A stretch of DNA of 64,000 nt. Source: UBA5336 sp964415675 (GTDB taxonomy: Bacteria; Pseudomonadota; Alphaproteobacteria; Caulobacterales; Hyphomonadaceae). Below are positions 23,774 through 31,289 of the stretch, in pieces. The position numbers and the translations under genes are program-made. The stretch spans positions 62,001-126,000 of the forward strand of contig CAYQBG010000003.1 in the NCBI GenBank assembly GCA_964415675.1. The letters run 5' to 3'. Each line of letters opens with the position of its first letter. The first letter of the stretch is position 1. The notes below the pieces were generated by a model that made no database searches, was not told the DNA's origin, and worked only from the letters and a program-made list of their open reading frames with translations.

Positions 23774-24715
23774 ATGCTTGCAAGACAGTTCGGTATGGCC
23801 GCGATACTGGCCGGTGCGCTGGTCGCCTGCGGCCCCGCAACAGACGATACCGCGACAGGCACGGCGCCGGCCGAAACCGGCGAGGCGGCACAGCCAGCAG
23901 CACCCGCCCCCGGCATGGCGGACACGACGACCGGGGCGGAAGACGGAACGTTCGCATGGGCAATCTCCGGCGACTGGCGCAGCGCGGAAGATCGTGCGCG
24001 CGACACCGCCCGAAATCCGGCGCAGACCCTTGCCTTTTTCGAGGTCGGTCCGGGCGACACAGTGGTCGAGCTCTGGCCCGGCAGCGGCTGGTACACGCAA
24101 ATCCTGGCGCCCTATCTTGCCGCCGGCGACGGCCAGCTCGTCGCTGCAGCCTGGGATCCCGATGCCTATGAAGGCGAGCGCCGCGCCGGCATCGAAGAGC
24201 GGATTCTCACCTTTACGGAGACGTTCTCCGATACGGACCTCTACGGGGCGATAGAGGTCTCGGCGTTCTCCGATGTCTCGCCTGCCCTGACAGCGCCGGG
24301 AAGTGCCGATACTGTGCTCACCTTCCGCAACCTGCACAATTGGATGCGGGGGGGCTATGCCGACAAATTCTATCAGGATGCCTTCGAAGCGCTGAAACCA
24401 GGCGGCATTCTCGGCATTGTCGAACACCGCCTGCCCTCGACCATGGAGCAGGACCCTACCGCTTCGAGCGGTTATGTTCATGAGGATTTCGTCAAGGCCG
24501 CCGCCGAGCGGGCCGGTTTCGAATTCGTCGCATCCAGCGAGATAAACGCCAATCCCGCCGATACAGCCGACCATCCCTTCGGCGTGTGGACCCTGCCGCC
24601 GGTCTCTCGCACGCAGGATCGCGACGGCAACACGCCGGACGGTTTTAATGCCGTGACATATGACGCGATCGGTGAAAGCGACAGGATGACCCTGAAATTC
24701 CGCAAACCGGAATAG
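23774..24715 (+). CDS. exported class I methyltransferase-like lipoprotein
   Basis: 313 aa from the ATG at 23774, with GGGAGG 7 nt upstream; an earlier ATG at 23753 would displace the signal sequence. The leader ends in the lipobox LVAC (Cys19), followed by an Ala/Pro/Thr linker of about 45 residues. The remainder is a class I methyltransferase fold: VVELWPGSGWYTQILAPYL as motif I, then TVLTFRNLHNWMRGG, LKPGGILGIVEHR and a C-terminal beta hairpin. It is odd that a SAM-dependent fold is exported, since SAM is not known in the periplasm. Similar predicted proteins occur in alphaproteobacteria; activity is unproven. Confidence 0.75.
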   Translation: MLARQFGMAAILAGALVACGPATDDTATGTAPAETGEAAQPAAPAPGMADTTTGAEDGTFAWAISGDWRSAEDRARDTARNPAQTLAFFEVGPGDTVVELWPGSGWYTQILAPYLAAGDGQLVAAAWDPDAYEGERRAGIEERILTFTETFSDTDLYGAIEVSAFSDVSPALTAPGSADTVLTFRNLHNWMRGGYADKFYQDAFEALKPGGILGIVEHRLPSTMEQDPTASSGYVHEDFVKAAAERAGFEFVASSEINANPADTADHPFGVWTLPPVSRTQDRDGNTPDGFNAVTYDAIGESDRMTLKFRKPE

Positions 24716-24759
24716 GCGGCGCGCTTCCTGCGCTGGCGGCGCGGTGCTATGGCGCCGCC

Positions 24760-25362
24760 ATGCGCGAACTCTTCCCGACACTGATCCATGAGGCCCGCCT
24801 TGAAGAGGCGAGTCTTGTCGATGAACTGGAGGCCGCCGTCTGGATGCTGGAGGAGGGCGACCAGGCTGGCCATGACTGGTGTGAACGCAAGGGGTATCCC
24901 GGATACACATCCTATGCCTCACTCGACGATCTCCCGGATCGCGCGCCGGCCTTCAGCGCGCTGAAACGCTTCCTCGACGGGGAGGCGGCGAAATTCGCAG
25001 GCCGGTTGTGCTGGGATCTTGGCGGCATGTCGCTCACCCTGGACGCTCTCTGGGTGAATATCCTTGGCGAAGGCATGATTCATTCCGGGCATATCCATCC
25101 CGGCTCGGTGATATCCGGTACCTGTTATGTCGCCATGCCCGAAGGCGCCGGTGCCATCCGGTTCGAGGATCCGCGCCTGCCAGCGATGATGGCAGCGCCC
25201 CAACCCGCCGATGATGCCCCGGAGGCGCTGCGCCGGTTCGTGTATCTGCGCCCGGATGCGGGCACGGTCTTGATGTGGGAGAGCTGGCTGCGCCATGAGG
25301 TCATGGCGGGGACCAGCGAGGACCCCAGGATCTCGGTGAGTTTCAACTACGCGCTGCGCTGA
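24760..25362 (+). CDS. TIGR02466 family putative 2-oxoglutarate-Fe(II) oxygenase
   Basis: 200 aa. The N-terminus LFPTLIHEARL and the segment CWDLGGMSLTLDALWVNILGEGMIHSGHIHPGSVISGTCYV mark the TIGR02466 family. Metal-binding positions of the double-stranded beta-helix can be placed at His in HSGHIHPGS and at the late His in WESWLRHEV, with a following arginine (DPRISVSFNY) for 2-oxoglutarate. The substrate is unknown. It follows the lipoprotein gene by 44 nt and may be co-transcribed. Confidence 0.8.
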   Translation: MRELFPTLIHEARLEEASLVDELEAAVWMLEEGDQAGHDWCERKGYPGYTSYASLDDLPDRAPAFSALKRFLDGEAAKFAGRLCWDLGGMSLTLDALWVNILGEGMIHSGHIHPGSVISGTCYVAMPEGAGAIRFEDPRLPAMMAAPQPADDAPEALRRFVYLRPDAGTVLMWESWLRHEVMAGTSEDPRISVSFNYALR

Positions 25363-25452
25363 ACTGGCCCGCGATTTGCGACAGAGGTCGATCTTGACGT
25401 GCTGCACTGCACAAGCCACTGACACCGCCAGGTCAGTTTGAGGGACAACATA

Positions 25453-25986
25453 ATGGATATCAGCAAAATCAGTCTCGGTCAGAACCCGCCGGACGATATC
25501 AATGTGATCATCGAAGTGCCGCTCGGCGGGGAACCGATCAAATACGAGATCGACAAGGCGTCCGGCGCCATGTTCGTCGATCGCTTCCTTTACACCGCGA
25601 TGCGCTACCCGTGCAATTATGGCTTCGTGCCCCACACGCTGAGCCTGGATGGCGACCCTATGGATGTGATGGTGGTCGGCCAGCGGGCACTGGTGCCAGG
25701 CGCGGTGGTTCGCGCCCGGCCCGTCGGCGTGCTGCTCATGGAAGACGATGGAGGTGTCGACGAGAAAATACTCGCGGTTCCCCATCAAAAGCTCACCCGC
25801 TTCTATGAAAAGGTTCACAACTATACCGACCTGCCCGAGATCCTGGTCGATCGGATCGTCCATTTCTTTACACATTACAAGGATATGGAGCCCAATAAAT
25901 GGGTGAAAGTCCAGGGTGTCGAGGGTGTGGAAAAAGCACGCGAACTGATCACCGAAGCGGTCGAACGCGCCAAAAGCGAAGCGTAA
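25453..25986 (+). CDS. ppa: inorganic pyrophosphatase (family I)
   Basis: 177 aa from the ATG at 25453, which has GAGGGA upstream; a TTG at 25438 is less likely. The family I signature is complete: EVPLGGEPIKYEIDK, RYPCNYGFVPHTLSLDGDPMDVMVV with the metal-binding aspartates, and VDEKILAVP. It hydrolyses pyrophosphate and pulls biosynthetic reactions forward in the cytoplasm. The length and hexameric bacterial type agree with the family. Confidence 0.97.
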   Translation: MDISKISLGQNPPDDINVIIEVPLGGEPIKYEIDKASGAMFVDRFLYTAMRYPCNYGFVPHTLSLDGDPMDVMVVGQRALVPGAVVRARPVGVLLMEDDGGVDEKILAVPHQKLTRFYEKVHNYTDLPEILVDRIVHFFTHYKDMEPNKWVKVQGVEGVEKARELITEAVERAKSEA

Positions 25987-26013
25987 GCATCTGACGGCCG
26001 GCAGGGTAGTTTA

Positions 26014-27441
26014 TTACCGGATGCGTCCCCGGAAACGGAAACTTGCTTCGGGCGCGGGCGTCCCCGCGTCCATCGATCCTTTCGGCGCAAGGCAGATGAA
26101 CCGGACATTCGGATCATAACCCGGCAGGGGCGAATAGGTACATTGCGCCATGCTTGCCGGGCGGATGGGGCTGGATGAGAAACCGGTATCGGTGGGATAG
26201 TTGAAGCTCAGCCCCGAACCTGTGTCGACGAACAGGACCGGATCGGGATCGCCGTCGAACGGGTCGAAATCGCCATTGAAAAATTCCAGCTCATCAGGAA
26301 TCCGGTCCACAAGAAAGATCGTGTCCGGATCACTGGGGCCGCTGCTCGCGTTTCGCAAAGTCAGCGTATAGGCCATGTCTTGGCCGGGCAGGGAATATGC
26401 ACCCGCGCCCGACGGATCCCAGAGCTCCTGGCTCTTGTCCGCCTCAAGCTGGACCGGCCGGTCATCGCGGAACGCAAAGACCACGATCTCTTCATTGACA
26501 TGCGTGCGCGAGGTGTCGCCATCGACGATCTCTTCCTCGACGCTGAGACGGATAAAACCGTTAGGCAGAGGATCGGCGCCGACCAGTGTCGCCCAGCCGC
26601 CCTGACCGCCATTCTCCCCGACCTGAGTGGCGACCGCCGAATCGAAATCCTCCGGCACGCTGTAGCCGCTGCTGGCATTTGTGCCGATGCCGTTGATCGC
26701 GTTGGCGCCGAGCTGGAAGCGATAGAAGATGTCATTGACCGTCCCGGTGCCGGCTTCGGCAATTATGACGCCAATCGTCTCATTGGCCCGTGTTGTGGAG
26801 ATCTGCCCGGTATGCTTGGCCACGCAGATCCCGTCGGCCTGGCCGGCCTGGAAGGGCGGGTTGCCGCGACCGTCGCAGTCATTGGCGAACGGCGCGCTGG
26901 GCTGCGGGTCATTGGCAGACATGATTCCGACAAGTGCGACGGGTGAGGCATAGGTGCCGGCAATACTCGATGTCACATCCTCGAAATCGGCGACATTCCA
27001 GCTGCCATTCACAAGACCGGTCGTGCGGTCCGACAACACGCTTAACGCCTCGAACTGGCGCCCATCGGGCAGCGTGTGCAGCCCGGTCTCGGCGATCACG
27101 CAGTGCACCGTGCCCGGCGTGGGATTGTCGACCGGATTGGCGCCTCCGGTCATTTCCTGAATCTTCAGTTCGAAACTGCCGGACTGAACATTGCGAATAC
27201 GTGGCAGGGCCGGCTGTGAGGCGACCGAGACGGTCACATAGATGCAGACGGGTATTGCCGAAGTGTAGCTATTGTCCAGCGCCACCGTCTGCCAGACTGC
27301 GCCGACATTCTCGATCCTGCGGAACTCCATTTCGCCGGAAAGTGGCGCTGCTGTTGCAGTTGAGACAAAGACAGAGCCGAGAGCACCAGCGCAAATGATG
27401 GCGCGGCGTATGGCCAGACTGACTCGTTTCGATAGGCGCAT
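26014..27441 (-). CDS. exported surface protein with a DUF11-like C-terminal domain
   Basis: 475 aa from the ATG at 27441 (GGGAAG upstream), with a long signal peptide (residues about 8-32, ending STATAAP). The middle part is Asp/Asn/Gly/Thr-rich and beta-strand-like with several cysteines (CDGRGNPPF, DGICVAKHTG). The last 130 residues start at QELWDPSGAGAYSLPGQDMAYTLTLRNASSGPSDPDTIFLVDRIPDEL, the DUF11 pattern found in surface and cell-wall proteins. Function unknown. It is one of three such proteins in the window and ends FRFRGRIR without an obvious anchor. Confidence 0.7.
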   Translation of the reverse strand: MRLSKRVSLAIRRAIICAGALGSVFVSTATAAPLSGEMEFRRIENVGAVWQTVALDNSYTSAIPVCIYVTVSVASQPALPRIRNVQSGSFELKIQEMTGGANPVDNPTPGTVHCVIAETGLHTLPDGRQFEALSVLSDRTTGLVNGSWNVADFEDVTSSIAGTYASPVALVGIMSANDPQPSAPFANDCDGRGNPPFQAGQADGICVAKHTGQISTTRANETIGVIIAEAGTGTVNDIFYRFQLGANAINGIGTNASSGYSVPEDFDSAVATQVGENGGQGGWATLVGADPLPNGFIRLSVEEEIVDGDTSRTHVNEEIVVFAFRDDRPVQLEADKSQELWDPSGAGAYSLPGQDMAYTLTLRNASSGPSDPDTIFLVDRIPDELEFFNGDFDPFDGDPDPVLFVDTGSGLSFNYPTDTGFSSSPIRPASMAQCTYSPLPGYDPNVRFICLAPKGSMDAGTPAPEASFRFRGRIR

Positions 27442-27623
27442 ATTGTTCGCTTCCCGCAAGCGTTGTAGAATAGATTCATTCTTTGTTGTGAACCGGCGGT
27501 TAAGACATCGCGCCAGTCGCCTTGCGCGATATGAACCAGCCTCGCGCAACGTCACACATGGCCGAGCAGGGCCTGTCGCGCTAAAACAGACTGGAAACAG
27601 GTCTTATGCGGAGGAGATCAGCC

Positions 27624-28838
27624 ATGGCCGATGGCGACATGCAGACTTTGGAAGCCTTCCGGCAGGAAGTGCGCGACTGGCTGGAGGCGAACTGCCCACC
27701 CTCGATGCGCACGCCGATGAAGGATGACGAGGTTGTCTGGGGTGGGCGGCGCGAGCCCTTTACCAACCCTGAAAGCAAGCTCTGGCTGGAGCGGATGGGC
27801 GAGAAGGGCTGGACCGCGCCGATGTGGCCGGCCGAATATGGCGGCGGCGGGCTGAGCCGAGAGGAGAACCAGATCCTTCAGCAGGAATTGCGGCGCATCA
27901 AGGCACGCCCGGCCCTCTTCTCCTTCGGTCTCTGGATGTTCGGACCGGCCCTCTTGGAATTTGGCAATGAAGAGCAGAAGAAGCGGTTTCTCCCGGACAT
28001 CGTGAAGGGCAAGACGCGCTGGTGCCAGGGCTATTCCGAGCCAGGCGCAGGCTCTGACCTGGCCGGACTTCAGACCCGCTGCGAGGACAAGGGCGACCAT
28101 TATCTCATCAACGGCCAGAAGGTCTGGACCTCCTATGCCGACCAGGCCGACTGGATCTTCTGCCTGGTGCGCACCGACCGGACGAAGAAGCATGAGGGCA
28201 TCTCCTTCATCCTGTTCGACATGGAGAGCGAAGGCGTCGAGGCGCGCCCCATCAAGCTGATTTCCGGCTCCTCGCCTTTCTGCGAGACCTTCTTCACCGA
28301 TGTGAAAGTGCCCAAGGACCAGCTGGTGGGCCAGGAAGGTCAGGGCTGGACCATCGCCAAACGCCTGTTGCAGTTCGAGCGGTCCTCCATCTCTGCGGGC
28401 GGCTTCGGCGGCACAGGCGGTTCGGGCATTCTCGGCCCGGAAGACTATGCGAAGATGCATGTGGGAACAGACAGCGATGGCCGGATCGCCGATGGCGACC
28501 TGCGCGGGCGGATCACCGATCACAGGATGTATGCCAAGGCCTTCTCGCTGACCGTGCAGCGCTCGACCGAGCAGGCCAAGGCGGGCCAGGAAGTTGGCCA
28601 CACCGCCTCCATCCTGAAATACGGCGCGGCCAAGATGAACCAGGACCGCCATGAGCTCCTGATCGAGGCGCTCGGCACCGAAGGTCTCGGCTGGGACGGT
28701 GAGGGTTTCGAGGACAGCGCGAAAAAAGCCACGCGTGGCTGGCTGCGTTCGAAAGGCAACTCGATCGAGGGCGGCACGAGCGAGATCAATCTCAATGTGA
28801 TCTCCAAGCGCGTCTTGGGGCTCAAGGAGCACCAGTAA
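27624..28838 (+). CDS. acyl-CoA dehydrogenase, catalytic-type subunit
   Basis: 404 aa from the ATG at 27624, with GAGGAG at 27611-27616. ACAD signatures are QGYSEPGAGSDLAGL in the middle beta domain (FAD contacts) and RSKGNSIEGGTSEINLNVI near the C-terminus, which provides the candidate catalytic glutamate. The middle region WTSYADQADWIFCLVRTD is typical of alphaproteobacterial FadE-like proteins. It precedes a second ACAD after 125 nt. The pairing of about 400 and 380 aa proteins resembles heteromeric (alpha2beta2) dehydrogenases for bulky acyl-CoAs such as steroid or branched chains. The substrate is inferred. Confidence 0.88.
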   Translation: MADGDMQTLEAFRQEVRDWLEANCPPSMRTPMKDDEVVWGGRREPFTNPESKLWLERMGEKGWTAPMWPAEYGGGGLSREENQILQQELRRIKARPALFSFGLWMFGPALLEFGNEEQKKRFLPDIVKGKTRWCQGYSEPGAGSDLAGLQTRCEDKGDHYLINGQKVWTSYADQADWIFCLVRTDRTKKHEGISFILFDMESEGVEARPIKLISGSSPFCETFFTDVKVPKDQLVGQEGQGWTIAKRLLQFERSSISAGGFGGTGGSGILGPEDYAKMHVGTDSDGRIADGDLRGRITDHRMYAKAFSLTVQRSTEQAKAGQEVGHTASILKYGAAKMNQDRHELLIEALGTEGLGWDGEGFEDSAKKATRGWLRSKGNSIEGGTSEINLNVISKRVLGLKEHQ

Positions 28839-28852
28839 TCGGGCGCGGCTTG

Positions 28853-28884
28853 CCCTCATCCTGTGCGATATTGATGGATGAGGG
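28853..28884. repeat. 9-bp hairpin and repeat-type sequence between the two ACAD genes
   Basis: CCCTCATCC (28853-28861) and GGATGAGGG (28876-28884) form a perfect 9-bp stem with a 14-nt loop. Downstream at 28917-28940 the sequence CACCTTTCGACTGCGGTCAGG resembles the dispersed intergenic repeats of alphaproteobacteria (CCTTCGACTGCGCTCAGGATG type). No U-run follows the stem, so termination is not certain. This may be a dispersed repeat unit inserted between the genes. Confidence 0.4.
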
Positions 28885-28963
28885 TGAGCAGCTCAGCCTT
28901 TTGGACTTGCCCGCCTCACCTTTCGACTGCGGTCAGGATGGGGCACCTTCTGGAGTAATTTCG

Positions 28964-30100
28964 ATGACTTTCGTCCTCACTGAAGACCAGCAGATGCTTC
29001 GCGATACTGCGATGAGCTTTGCAGCCGATACACTTCCCGTCAGCCATTTGCGTACCCTGCGCGACGCCGGCGCCAATGGCGTGGACCCGATGGCGCGCGA
29101 AAAACTCGCCGAGCTCGGCTTTTTCGGCGTTCTGATCCCGGAAGAGCATGGCGGCTCGGATTTCGGCCTTGTCGGCATGGGCCAGATCCTGGAAGCGCAG
29201 GGGCGCAGCCTGGCCGCCACGCCGCTCCTGCAAACCGGCGTTATCGGCGCCTCGGCGCTGACGCTTGGCGGGTCGCAGGCCCAGAAGGCCGAATGGCTCC
29301 CGAAAATCGCCGCCGGCGAGGTGCTGACCGCGCTCGCACTCGATGAGGGCGCCCATCACAATCCGGCGGGCGTCGCGACCGAGGCCGAGCGCGACGGGCA
29401 GGGCTACACGCTCACCGGCGCCAAACGCTATGTGCCCGACGGCCACCAGGCCGATCTGTTCATCATCGCGGCGCGCACCCATGGCGAACCGGGCGACACG
29501 CACGGGATCAGCCTGTTCCTTGTGCCGAAGGATGCTCCCGGCCTAAGTGTGCAGGCACTGAATACAGTTGACAGCCACGGCGCCGCGCATGTCACGCTGG
29601 ACGGCGTTCATGTCGATGACGGCCAGCTGCTCGGCGACGGCGACAAGGGGCTCGACCTGCTGGAACCCGTGCTCGACCGTGCGGCGATCGCGCAGGCCTC
29701 CGAGGCGCTCGGCTCGGCCCAGGCCGCTTTCGACATGACGCTGGAATACCTCAACACGCGCAAACAGTTCGGCCAGCTGATCGGCTCGTTCCAGTCGCTG
29801 CAGCATCGCGCGGCGAAAATGTTCACCGAACTGGAAATGACCCGTTCCTGCGTCGCCGCCGCGCTCTCAGCCGTCGATGAGAAGGCCAATAATGTGGCCG
29901 AGCTTGCCAGCCTCGCCAAGGCGCGCGCCAGTGAAACCGTGCATCTTGTGTCCAATGAATGCGTGCAGATGCATGGCGGTATCGGCATGACCGACGCCCA
30001 TGACAGCGGCCTCTACATGAAGCGCGCCCGCGTGCAGGAAGCACTGTATGGCGGCGCGAGTTTCCACCGCGACCGGTATGCCCGCCTGAACGGCTATTGA
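28964..30100 (+). CDS. acyl-CoA dehydrogenase, probable non-catalytic partner subunit
   Basis: 378 aa from the ATG at 28964 (TGGAG upstream); the longer open frame upstream is repeat sequence. It has the ACAD N-terminal helical domain (LTEDQQMLRDTAMSFAADTL), a middle domain with EEHGGSDFGLVGMG, and a C-terminal helical domain with QLIGSFQSLQHRAAKMFTELEM and QMHGGIGMTDAHD. The C-terminal end reads ALYGGASFHRDRYARL where active ACADs carry E-G-T-x-E-I, so the usual catalytic glutamate appears to be missing. This fits the second subunit of an alpha2beta2 ACAD with the gene upstream. Confidence 0.82.
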   Translation: MTFVLTEDQQMLRDTAMSFAADTLPVSHLRTLRDAGANGVDPMAREKLAELGFFGVLIPEEHGGSDFGLVGMGQILEAQGRSLAATPLLQTGVIGASALTLGGSQAQKAEWLPKIAAGEVLTALALDEGAHHNPAGVATEAERDGQGYTLTGAKRYVPDGHQADLFIIAARTHGEPGDTHGISLFLVPKDAPGLSVQALNTVDSHGAAHVTLDGVHVDDGQLLGDGDKGLDLLEPVLDRAAIAQASEALGSAQAAFDMTLEYLNTRKQFGQLIGSFQSLQHRAAKMFTELEMTRSCVAAALSAVDEKANNVAELASLAKARASETVHLVSNECVQMHGGIGMTDAHDSGLYMKRARVQEALYGGASFHRDRYARLNGY

Positions 30101-30116
30101 GGCGGCGAGGCCGGGA

Positions 30117-31289
30117 ATGAGCCTCGCATCCCAGCGCGCGCCACTCTATGCGATGGCGCTCGCCAATTTCGCCGTCGGCACCGGCGCGCTGATGATTGCC
30201 GGCCTTGTGCCGGACATGGCGGGCGATCTCACCGTGTCGGAAGCTGCGGCCGGCCAGCTGATCACGATCTATGCGGTCGTCTATGCCATCACCGCACCGC
30301 TGCTGAGTGTGTTCACATCGCGCCTGCCCAGAAGGCGGGTGCTGCTGATCGCTGCCGGCGGCCTGGCCCTGACGAGCCTTGCGGCGGCTGCGGCGCCGGG
30401 GTTTTTCAGCCTGATGGTGATCAGGGGCGCGACCGCCCTGTTCGCAGCGCTCATCACGCCTGTGGCGGCCTCGGTCGCAACACAGATTGTGCCACCGGGG
30501 CAGATCGGCTCGGCCATTGGCATCGTGTTTGGCGGCTTTGCCGTCTCCACAGTGCTCGGCGTGCCAGCCGGGGCCCTGATTGGCGGAGCCTTTGGCTGGC
30601 CGGCGGCTTTTGTCATGGTCGCCCTGCTTGCCGGGCTGGCCTTCATCGCGATTGCCGTGTGGCTACCGGGCGACATACCGGCGACACCGACGCGGCTGTC
30701 GGAGCTCGGCCGGACCCTTACGGACCTGGATGCCCTGGCGGCCGTGGGCCTGACCGCGATACAGCTGGCGAGTGCCTTTGTCGTGTTCGGTTATATCGCA
30801 GTCATCTTCCAGGTGGGGTTCGGTGCGGATTCTACAGATATTTTCTGGCTGCTGATGGTGTTTGGCCTTGCCAGTGTGGCCGGAAACCATGCTGGCGGCG
30901 TGCTGACCGACAGGCTCGGTCATGACAAGGTAATGCTATATGGGCTCGCCGCCCTGCCCCTGCCGCTGGTCGGATTGTATCTGGCCCCTTTGGGTTTCTG
31001 GGTCAGCGCTGTCGTGATGGCGCTCTGGGCATTTCTCGGTTTCATCTTCACCGCGCCGCAACAGGCGCGCCTTGTCAGCCTGCATCCGGGCCAGCGCACG
31101 ATGATCCTGGCGCTGAATGCCTCGGCGATCTATATCGGCAACTCGATTGGAACAGCGAGCGGCGGCCTGCTCCTCGCCATCAGCGGAACAACATGGATGC
31201 CTCTCGCCGCCGGGCTGACCGGGCTTGCGGCCTTCTTTGTCTATCTCGCCACGCGCCGGATCGGCGGCGATCAGAAAGTTGCGTCCTGA
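30117..31289 (+). CDS. MFS transporter, AraJ/YdhP (DHA1-type) efflux group
   Basis: 390 aa with 12 hydrophobic segments. The N-terminus MALANFAVGTGALMIAGLVPDMAGDLTVSEAAAGQLITIYAVVYA is typical of the AraJ/YdhP branch, which exports sugars or drugs. GGVLTDRLGHDKVML in the second half is a clear loop motif. It lies 16 nt after the ACAD gene and probably shares its transcript. The last 19 nt overlap the convergent dehydrogenase gene. Confidence 0.88.
   Translation: MSLASQRAPLYAMALANFAVGTGALMIAGLVPDMAGDLTVSEAAAGQLITIYAVVYAITAPLLSVFTSRLPRRRVLLIAAGGLALTSLAAAAAPGFFSLMVIRGATALFAALITPVAASVATQIVPPGQIGSAIGIVFGGFAVSTVLGVPAGALIGGAFGWPAAFVMVALLAGLAFIAIAVWLPGDIPATPTRLSELGRTLTDLDALAAVGLTAIQLASAFVVFGYIAVIFQVGFGADSTDIFWLLMVFGLASVAGNHAGGVLTDRLGHDKVMLYGLAALPLPLVGLYLAPLGFWVSAVVMALWAFLGFIFTAPQQARLVSLHPGQRTMILALNASAIYIGNSIGTASGGLLLAISGTTWMPLAAGLTGLAAFFVYLATRRIGGDQKVAS

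Noticed and set aside
27618..28859. 413-codon minus-strand ORF
   Set aside because: Antisense to a clear acyl-CoA dehydrogenase.
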